Assembly (NCBI GenBank): GCA_030062745.1
Contig: CP099842.1
Coordinates: 8,191,838 to 8,255,837 of the forward strand
Length of the DNA stretch: 64,000 nt
Source of the DNA: Capitulum mitella
Lineage: Eukaryota; Arthropoda; Thecostraca; Pollicipedomorpha; Pollicipedidae
Direction of reading: 5' to 3'
This document shows, in pieces, positions 56,330 through 64,000 of this stretch. The number at the start of each line of letters is the position of its first letter. The first letter of the stretch is position 1. The position numbers were made by a program, and so were the translations under genes. A model generated the notes under the pieces. That model saw only the letters and a program-made list of their open reading frames with translations, was not told the origin of the DNA and ran no database searches.

Positions 56330-58580
56330 AATGCCGTGACATCGACATACCGTATGTGTTAGAGGCGTGGCTGGCAGGCGACGTTGCGAGCTGTGCACTG
56401 GTGTTTTCCGGCTACTCCGTGCAGAGGTGCGCTCGGTCAGACGATGGTCGGCGCTTCGCGTCGTGGGACGGCCTCGTTGTCTGGTTGTCTGCCTGGTACG
56501 GGCCGTCCTTGTCTCGAACAGAATCCGAGTGACAGAGTTCGGGATCACCAGCTCCGACGTCAGTCTTAAATCCCTGTGGCCGTCCGTGGGCGGTGTTGGC
56601 CGTCCCAGTGGCGTAGCGGGCGTCATGTTCCATCCCCGGGCATGTTTACATCCGGCGTCCTCGCGGATCTTCAAACTCAGCTTGAAGCCGCCAATGTCAC
56701 CGGGAAGCCCGTCTTCGTCCCCTTGGGTTTCAACATGGACCTTCTAAATCCTGACTCTGCCGCCTTCTGCAACTCATCCTTAATCTTCGACGACCTTGAC
56801 CTCGGGCAGTTGGTCATACGGTCAACTCGCCTTCTTCCAATACTGACGTTTCCTGTCCTCATCATAGCCAACGTCACCGGCCTACGCGACCAATTGCAAG
56901 TACTCTCTGAGCCTGCAACCGGTCACCAGCCTGTTCCTCTGAGCGCACCAGCACAGAGGCTTCGACTCAAACCCATCACAGCCATCAGCACCCAACAGAG
57001 CCGAGTGGACTGGAATGCCTTCTCACTGAATGTCCTGCTGGCGGACCGTCAGCCGCTTCCGACGCTTCCAACGTCGATGAGACACTCCAGACCTTCATGT
57101 CCACCCGAACATCAGTGATGACACATCCTGTAAGGTAACCACCAGGACCCGGCACCGCCCCCGCGTCCCCTGGCTGCGAGACAGCGCAGTTCTGGCGGAG
57201 ATGGAGCAACCGAACATTGCGCGGTAGCCAGAGGAATGCTCCCGTTCCCCTTCGGATTTCAAACTGTGTCGACATGATCGCAACCGCATCAAATCCATGT
57301 TCACCCTCACCAAATCCGGGTTTCTGTGTGACCAACTTTACAGTGACCGCGATAGTTTCTGGGCCCGAGTGAAACGTTTTGGCGCTCGTTCTGTCGCATG
57401 CGCACGGCGGCGCGACCGAGAGCGATACAGCAGCCTGCCGCGCGGACACGTTCAACTCCCACTTCGCCAAAGCCGGCCTTCGCATGGCCGTGGAAGTGGC
57501 AGATGCTGCCGGGTCTCGCTCGGACCCGGCGTCGGGTCCCCGGCCGTACCGTGTATGTACCTCCGGGTCGACAGCCCTGCCTGCGACCCTGCCAGCTTAT
57601 CATCCACGCCACAACATGAATGACCGCTTCGAAAACAGTCGTCAGTGATGGTGTTCCTCAGTTTGCTGTTGTCTCGGTTCTCTTTTATGTTGCTGTTCTT
57701 CTGTTCGCATTGTCTGCCAGCCCTAGGTCCGTATTTCCCTCATCTCATCAACAACTCAGTCACCTCTGATTCCTTTCCCGCCGCCTGGAAAACTGCCACT
57801 GTCACCCACCTACACAAACCGATGATCCCTATAACCTGCCCAACTGCCGTCTCATTTCTAACCTATCTGTTCCATCTAAAATTACTCAGAAGGCTCTCTG
57901 CTCTCGGCTGACCCCATCAACCACCACGGTCTGTCATCTACCAAGTGCAGCTACCGACCGGACCACCTCACCGAGGTTGCTATGCTTGGCACAGTCTTAG
58001 CTGACGATGACGGTTTGTCTTCTCCCTGGTCGTCATCGACCTGAGCAAGGCCTTTGATAATGTACATCACCCGGCACTTTTGACCGAACTGGAATGGTAC
58101 GACGTCTCCTCGGCGGGGTTCAGCAGCTACCTGTGTGGCCGCAGCCAGACCGTCCGACGGTCGCCACTGCCTTGGCTGTGGCCCCCGGTGTTCCTCAGAG
58201 TTCCGTCGTCGTCCTTGTTCTGTTCATGGTTTTTTATTAGCGATCTCGCATACTATCTCATTTGCAATCGTCTTTTTTCCTTCGCGGACGACACTCAGCT
58301 TCCAGGCATCCAGACTCCGCGGGCCTTTGCGGCCTAAAAGCTCGAGTTGTGGAGACCATGCACTACTTTCAGTACTGGTCCAGTTCAAGCCGAAACTTAA
58401 AAATAAGCCTCGACAGATCTAGCCTATGTTGCCTGACACCAAAGCATCACTGAAACCGACAGATTTACGGACTGTCATCCCTGATACCAACATTCAGTCC
58501 AAGGTGTCCATAAAGATACTGGGCGTTCTCGACCAGTGTCTGACCCGGGACTCCCACCAAAGTGTGTTGCTGCAATATTC
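56330..58580 (+). mobile_element. Broken non-LTR retrotransposon (Jockey/CR1-like LINE), endonuclease and reverse transcriptase
   Basis: Endonuclease traces start near 56340 (LEAWLAGDVASCALVFSGYS), then the catalytic core region near 56700-56930 (VTGKPVFVPLGFNMDLLNPD; LQVLSEPATGHQPV). Linker: DTFNSHFAKAGLRMAVEVAD near 57445. Reverse transcriptase: SFPAAWKTATVTHLHKP (57770), VIDLSKAFDNVHHPALLTEL (58031, palm Asp kept), FADDTQL (58281, catalytic Asp pair kept), and KILGVLDQCLTRDSH before the end. Several frame changes and stops separate these blocks, so no single protein is made. The 3' quarter and tail are missing where the IR duplication block begins at about 58586. The endonuclease variant reads GFNMDLL for the usual GDFNADLL, so the active site is damaged. 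Confidence 0.85.
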
Positions 58581-58585
58581 CCGAC

Positions 58586-59000
58586 CGCCACCTCGACATT
58601 TCGGAACACCATTCATTTCATTAATATAAATGGTTTTCGTGCCGTTCCGTCGCCTGCGCACTTTGTCCAACCGTCTACTGCATCCCTTGGGAGGGGCGGT
58701 GGCGAATCACGCAACCCTCGATCGACCATGACTGGAGCTCAGCCTGTCAGTTGACCCGGGATGGTGGCAACAACAGCAGGTGTCACCGTCGGCGCAGATC
58801 ACGTCATCGAAGCCCTGTAGCGGAGGAGGAAACCAGAGCATCTACGCAGGAGGCGCAGCAAGATGTGCCCGGTGCGTCTACTGTGACGTCTTGCAAATCA
58901 CCTAGTCAGCTGACTTGTCCTAAAGGTGCCAACCGGCAAACTGTCTTTTCGCTGACGCTAAACAAAGCAACAAAAGCTGCGGACTCCCAACAAAAATGAC
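58586..59000 (+). promoter_or_regulatory. Conserved block upstream of IR copy 3
   Basis: Matches 44213-44640 and, in part, the complement of 17390-17590. Followed by 'CATACCGTTTAACGGTATG' (59009-59027), a near-perfect palindrome shared with the 44.6 kb copy, and by the GACTATTTATTTC box at 59097-59109. Confidence 0.45.
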
Positions 59001-59158
59001 AATTGCTCATACCGTTTAACGGTATGTCGCTCTGCAATTTTTCTGAGGCATTGCGTCTAAATTTCCGGTTTTATTTCTACACTGATGTGACGTCGGCGAC
59101 TATTTATTTCCTAGAAAAATGTGATGATACTTGCTAGCTGTTTTTGTATGACAGCACG

Positions 59159-61144
59159 ATGGTGAGCTCTGTCAAGATCATGCTGCCGGTGCTGCTGCTC
59201 CTGCTCTCTCCATATGTTGACGCCGTCCAGCCCTCCTCCCAGCAGCTTCATCACCAGGAGCCGGCTGCCAACCAGCCGCTGGTCGAGCAGACGGCGGCTG
59301 TGGTGCGGCAGCTGCTTCTGCCCAGCGCCGGCCAGCTGCCGCTGCGCGTGCTCAGCTGCGGCGGCGGCCGTCTGGACGTGGCCGCGCTGCTGGCGACGCT
59401 TGGCTGGCCGCACGGCCTGCTGCTGACCGACTGCGGCCGCTGCGGCGCTGCGCCGGCCGGCCGACTCGTCTACGGCGATGGGCCCGGGCCGCGACTGCTG
59501 CTGCTGCAGCGGCCCGACTGTCTGCAGGGCGACTACACGCCACAGCCCGGTCGCTGGAGCCCCGGTCAGGTGCTGCACGTGTCGACCGACTGCAGCACCT
59601 CGCTGCGTGCCGGGCTGTTCGCCAAGGTGCCGCACCCGATCTGTCTGGATGCCTCCTCCGGCCGGCTGACGGTGACGCAGCTGCAGTCCGACGGCTCTAT
59701 GCGCCGCACGGGCCTGACCAACTCCACCAGCTGGCTCCGGCCGGCGCACGACCTCACCAACACCACGCTTACTGTCGTGTACGAAAACTACAGTCCGTTC
59801 TTCGAGTGTGAGCTGGAGCGAGATGGCCGGTGCTTGCGAGCCTTCGACACCGTCGCCGCCGTCCTGCTCGGCAATCTGGCGCAGCGGCTCGGCTTCCGAC
59901 TCGATTACGTGCGTGCCCCGGACGGTAGCTGGGGCCAAATAGAGAATGGCACGTGGCACGGCATGATAGGCGAGGTGGCGGCCGGCCGTGCCGACATGGC
60001 TGTGAGCGGCATGTTCGTGACAGAGCTGCGAGCCACCGTGGTCGACTTTTGCCGACCACTGACTATGGTCTATTTGAACATGATTTCGCGTCCCTGGCCG
60101 CTCGGACCGCGCAGCGGGTTCTCGAATCTGCTCTCGCCGCTCGTCTGGACGCTGATCTTCGTCAGCCTGCTGGTCTGCACGGCGGCGCTGCTGCTGACCC
60201 AGCTGGTCCGCATCGACCGCCCAAAGCGCTGGTCGCTGGCCGAGATGGCCTGGAGCCAGCTGGAGACCTCTTATCGGGCGCTGGTTTCGCAGGATCTGTC
60301 CCCCGGCCGCATACAGCTCACGCGTCACTGCGGCGCCGGCACGCTCCTGCTCGGCGTTTGGCTGATGGCCAGCATCGTGCACCGAACCGCCTACACGACC
60401 AACCTGACTTCGACTTTGTCGCAGCCGCCGGGCTTCTGGGCTCCGGACACGTTCGCCGACCTGGTGCGTCACAAGTACCAGGTGGTGACGCACACTGGCT
60501 ACGGCGCCTACACCGACTGGATGCACGCGCAGAACAGCTCGCTGTTCCGGGCTCTCAAGCGACGATGGACGCTGGCGGACCACATGGCCACGTTCCGGCG
60601 GATCGTCGGCTCCCGGGAGCGGGTGGCGTTGCTAGAGGAGACGCCGTCCCTCCAGACGCTGCTGTACGACATCATGGTGGAGTCGGGCGGCGTCGTCACC
60701 GAGGCCGACGTCCACTACGGCCGGGAGAAGTTCCTGCCATCATACTTGGGCTGGGTCGTGCAGAAGAACGCGCCGTACCGGCCGTTGCTGGACGAACTGG
60801 TGCGGCGGGCACAACCAGCCGGCCTGGTGGATCGTCTGATGTTGATGGGCAGCGCAAGGCGGCGGCAGCGCGCCCGAGAGCAGGTGCTTGCTCGCTGCCG
60901 ACGACTGCCGGCCGCCTGCTGCTGCCAGTCGGTGGTCGTGCTTAGTATGACGCATCTGAGAGACTCCTTCCTGCTCCTGCTATACGGTCAGGCAGCCGCC
61001 GGCTGCGTGCTGTTGCTGGAGCTGCTGCTGGCCAGCCACCGCCGGCGTCAGCAGTGCCAGCAGGCGCCGAGCGCTGAGCCCGGTCCTCCGGCAGACGGTC
61101 GACCGGCTCGGCACAGCGCAGTTCCGCCGGTCGTCCTGTGTTAG
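59159..61144 (+). CDS. Divergent ionotropic receptor, intact copy (661 aa)
   Basis: This is an intronless gene. The first ATG is 59159 (ACGATGGTG); the frame is open a few codons further up without another ATG. Residues 1-22 form a signal peptide; 23-195 a short N-terminal domain; about 200-310 ligand-binding half S1 with Arg291 in VTELRATVVDFCRP, where glutamate receptors bind the ligand carboxylate. M1 is about 328-349; the pore loop region 355-385 is weakly conserved; M3 about 394-417 leads into AYTTNLTSTLS (SYTANLAAF in iGluRs). S2 is about 425-580 with Glu493/Glu494 at the usual acidic ligand position, and M4 about 600-625. Domain order and length fit IRs, which form heteromeric cation channels in sensory neurons. 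GC at third positions is very high. The ligand is unknown. Confidence 0.9.
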   Translation: MVSSVKIMLPVLLLLLSPYVDAVQPSSQQLHHQEPAANQPLVEQTAAVVRQLLLPSAGQLPLRVLSCGGGRLDVAALLATLGWPHGLLLTDCGRCGAAPAGRLVYGDGPGPRLLLLQRPDCLQGDYTPQPGRWSPGQVLHVSTDCSTSLRAGLFAKVPHPICLDASSGRLTVTQLQSDGSMRRTGLTNSTSWLRPAHDLTNTTLTVVYENYSPFFECELERDGRCLRAFDTVAAVLLGNLAQRLGFRLDYVRAPDGSWGQIENGTWHGMIGEVAAGRADMAVSGMFVTELRATVVDFCRPLTMVYLNMISRPWPLGPRSGFSNLLSPLVWTLIFVSLLVCTAALLLTQLVRIDRPKRWSLAEMAWSQLETSYRALVSQDLSPGRIQLTRHCGAGTLLLGVWLMASIVHRTAYTTNLTSTLSQPPGFWAPDTFADLVRHKYQVVTHTGYGAYTDWMHAQNSSLFRALKRRWTLADHMATFRRIVGSRERVALLEETPSLQTLLYDIMVESGGVVTEADVHYGREKFLPSYLGWVVQKNAPYRPLLDELVRRAQPAGLVDRLMLMGSARRRQRAREQVLARCRRLPAACCCQSVVVLSMTHLRDSFLLLLYGQAAAGCVLLLELLLASHRRRQQCQQAPSAEPGPPADGRPARHSAVPPVVLC

Positions 61145-61207
61145 TTACACGTAACTGGCTTATTGCACTATATTTGGCGAATGGCTGTCTGGTAGGAGTT
61201 AGCAGCT

Positions 61208-61952
61208 TGGTCACTCCACGCCAAACCGCACGGGAACTGACCGGACCTTTTTTGATTTTGATGCAATTTAGTACGCTCATAGTAGCTAAAAAGAAATTAC
61301 CAGCCAAAAATTTTAGCCCCGGGTGACCTCGGAGATCAAAAGTACAAGTCATGAAGCGATCTTTCCAGACACTGTGTGATTCAAATGCATGTAATTCACT
61401 GACAGATTGTCACAGAGAAGTGGGATTAGCGCCAATCGAAAGATAAATGTCCCAACTTTGATAAGTAGTCTTATTTTTCGGTGATTTCGGGATGACCGTT
61501 GACCTGACCAGTTTACATGGAGCATTTTTGGTTTTAACCATGTTTGCCCGCCTTGGAGAAAATGTAGCACGTGTCCACAGTTTCGTTTCACAGTAAGTGA
61601 AACGAAAAATTCCAGAACAAATTGAAACCTTTTTCAAAAATCTTGAATTTAATGTTACCAAAGGGGTGCTTGCGAAAGATGCCATTAGGTTATTTGACGA
61701 GTATTGATTGATTTCGCGCCTTTCATTCGTCCGAGTCTTTTGCAACCTGGTATGCACAATGTCCTGCGTGCCTGCTGCACATCAGTCAAGTTTCAGATTG
61801 CTTGACTAGAAAAGGTAACTTTGACCCCAGAGGTCACCCAGGCTAAAAATTTATGGTTGGCCATTTTTCGATTGGCATTGTGAGCGTACCAAACTTAGAC
61901 GAAACCGAAAGAGGCCGGGTTAGTTCTTGTGCAGATTGACGCTGAATGACCC
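61208..61952. mobile_element. MITE in the IR 3' flank, copy 2
   Basis: Same element and position as 46839-47590: it begins TGGTCACTCCACGCCAA and ends TTGACGCTGAATGACCC followed by AGCT. It was carried along by the segmental duplication. Confidence 0.65.
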
Positions 61953-63035
61953 AGCTAGGCTATGCTTAATTCACACAAATGTCTGTGCGTGCGTATGTGA
62001 ACTTGATGAGTGGAAGTTTTTCACTATGCTAGGCGTTTGCTGTTATTGACTACTGTTACTGACCAAAGATTGTCGCCGTGATGCATCGACATCATGGCGA
62101 CTGAATGACATCATAGCTGTGAATCTGGTCCCTGACGTAGCTTAGTTCCGCCGCAGCGGCCACCGCACCTGCATGGGTAGCCTTGTCGGTGACTTCGAGG
62201 CCAGTCCGGTCAGGTCAGTTATGCTGCTATGCCTGTTAATGAATCGGGTCATGAAATACAGGTGCCCATAGGGCGCCGATTTTTTGTTCCCGGCCCACAT
62301 ATTCTGAATATCTGCTGTCCGGGAACGCTCAAAACTGCACACTGTGCGTCCTGTGCACCAGTATAGCGCCTGTATGATCTGTACAATGATGTATGATGGG
62401 TCTTCGTGAATCGTTATTGGCATTTACCACAAACAATGTCAAGTCCACTCTTCCTTCGCATGACCATTCGCGCCATCCTAAATGATAGAGTTTCATTGGT
62501 TGCAGGAAAAAAACATGGGTTTATAAACAGAGGGACATGGCTCCCTCTTTTTTTGGAAATTTAGCCCTGTCGGAAAAATGTCTCTGTCCTCCCTCGCACT
62601 TTTGTGGATGCTCCTACGCTCCTGGAAGGAAACACGGCTGCATCTGGCTTTATCACTGAGTAGGTATTACGGCACAAGACGAACGTCTGCCCATTGCCAC
62701 ATCTGCAGATAACTCACGACTAAAACTATTTCTGCAGACCGTGGTTTGACTTCCTTATCTGAAGAAATGCTCCCCTCTGATGATATTCTCGCTGGACAAC
62801 ACAGAAGTTGTCAGACACATATTCTCCATCGCGAACCTCCGCTACAAAACCAAGAAAAGCATTGTGAAACAATTTTGGGTTTCCAGTGAAATGCACTACA
62901 TAAATGTAAGGTTAACACGCGCAGTAGAAGAGGGTTTCGTGCTCTGGCGCACTGCAAGGGGGTGCAAAAGTGCCCCCTCCGATATCGGAAATAGAAAACA
63001 CTAGAGACATGAAATTTTATTGTTAGGGTAGGGCC
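61953..63035 (+). other. Duplicated IR 3' flank without a recognised gene
   Basis: Collinear with 47591-48635. A short frame near 62840-62990 (KSIVKQFWVSSEMHYINVRL, then TRAVEEGF) is kept in both copies (48450-48540), but recent duplication alone would explain that. No domain recognised. Confidence 0.4.
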
Positions 63036-63042
63036 TTGGAAT

Positions 63043-64000
63043 ATTATTATTCCCGGAGGGCTAGACGGTATGGTCGATTCCCGGCAGGGGGGGCGGATTC
63101 GGCCCCCCCCCCTGAGATCTCGAGAACTACTTGTTCGATTTCATCGCAACAAACGGCAATCGATTTGCCGTCACGTGGACTACATTTTTATAAAACGAAA
63201 TTTCCAAAATTTTGAAATCTGTGGATACAGGGGGCAAAAATGTCAAAATGAGGGGTACTTTTGGACTTTTTATAACTCCGTCCTTTATCGACCGATTTCG
63301 ATAAAACTGGCATGAATCGAGAGATTATGGATAGGGCTTTTACCATGGGTCTGCAAATCTCAAATTTTGAGAAAATTCATGGGCGTTCACAGGGTTTCAA
63401 AAGTAGGAGGATTAGTTTTCTAACAACTGAATGAACAAAAGAGGCAAACACCCTTTTTTGGCTTCTGCTAGTCATGTTACACTAAAGAAGTACAAATCGC
63501 ATTACAATGTTTGTATAATGTTAGCATAGGCGGTGCCAGGGACATGAAAAAGGGGAAACTGTCTTGGTCACACGTTTCTCAGATCAACTTGTGACCTTTG
63601 ACCTTAAATGACCTCCAGTGACCTTTGGGTCACTTGGAATGATCTCGTGTGCATTTAATATTATCTGTAAACGTTTTCAATCATTTGAATTCACTCTATT
63701 ACAAAAATTTTATTTTATGACTATTGCGATATAGGGTACGCGCACTGACATTTTAGATCATAGCTCCGTGACCTGACCTGATATCAAGCTGAAACTTGAT
63801 ACACAAGTAGAGGGCTCCTTTTTACGTCATATATATTCCGGGTTTGGCATTTGAAAAAATGGCGCCGAAATTATAGCAAAAAAACAAATTTTGACTTTTG
63901 ACCTTGACCTGACCTTGTAAAATGACCTCAGACAAACAAAATTATATCTGCGCATTGCTCAGTTATTTAGCTATACATCCATATGAAGTTTTAAGTTCTA
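63043..64000. mobile_element. TTAA-target element, family 1, cut by the window edge
   Basis: Collinear with 30111-31080 from ATTATTCCCGGAGGGCTAGA onward, in the same orientation. The outer CCCTA is altered (ATTAT). It contains perfect TGACCTTTGACCT (63592-63604) and TGACCTTGACCTGACCTTG (63899-63917), as in the 30.1 kb copy. The right end lies outside the window. Confidence 0.8.

Larger units (their letters stand above)
58586..63035 (+). repeat. Segmental duplication, copy 2 (IR locus and flanks)
   Basis: Collinear with 44213-48635 (offset about 14.4 kb) in the same orientation, including 5' block, IR gene, MITE and 3' flank. On the left it abuts a LINE broken in its coding region; on the right it abuts a TTAA element. 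Confidence 0.9.

Noticed and set aside
59111-60583. A 490-codon open frame antisense to the intact IR gene (similar long antisense frames at 44735-45568 and 15925-16737)
   Set aside because: It mirrors the GC-rich codon pattern of the IR gene (few A/T-ending codons means few antisense stops). It has no domain of its own and breaks at different points in each copy.

Overview
The window is eukaryotic, intron-bearing and crowded with decayed transposable elements. It most likely comes from an arthropod, perhaps a crustacean such as a barnacle. The evidence is a set of divergent, intronless ionotropic receptor (IR) genes of the protostome chemosensory type, a multi-exon FBXO30/FBXO40-type F-box gene, a CUB-domain gene, and remnants of hAT, pogo, Merlin, TTAA-target, Penelope-like and Jockey/CR1-like elements. 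Exons are very GC-rich; the DNA between genes is AT-rich and has long (TA)n runs. The species cannot be proven from sequence alone.

Layout. 0-13 kb: degenerate minisatellites and a stack of nested DNA transposons: a CAGGGGCG-ended element carrying a 3.7 kb hAT with a clean 8-bp target duplication, then a TTAA element carrying a pogo-type element. 13-18 kb: a frameshifted IR gene on the minus strand. 18-33 kb: two complete TTAA elements, a second hAT with a broken transposase, and Merlin, Penelope-like, SINE and LINE fragments. 33.7-40.8 kb: the F-box gene, seven firm exons plus one probable exon, plus strand. 42.5-49 kb: a reversed TTAA-type element, an IR 3' fragment, and an IR gene with a late frameshift. 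51-56 kb: a GC-rich stretch and the last three exons of a CUB gene. 56.3-58.6 kb: a broken LINE. 58.6-63 kb: an intact 661-residue IR gene. The last kilobase is another TTAA element cut by the window edge.

The IR loci at 44.2-48.6 kb and 58.6-63.0 kb form a segmental duplication of about 4.4 kb that includes flanks and a shared MITE. The minus-strand IR gene at 14.7-16.7 kb is equally similar in its coding body, but its signal peptide and most of its flank differ, which suggests gene conversion. One upstream block is shared by all three loci. Only the 59 kb copy is intact.

Three observations stand out. (1) The TTAA elements and nearby repeats carry perfect nuclear-receptor-type motifs: direct TGACCT repeats and everted TGACCTnAGGTCA sites. 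(2) Four introns of the F-box gene carry tandem repeats that copy splice signals: branch-point-like CTGAC, GGTACGT donors, and two duplicated acceptors. (3) Two unrelated hAT elements sit at the equivalent position of two copies of the same repeat. No CRISPR array, rRNA gene or intact tRNA gene was seen.
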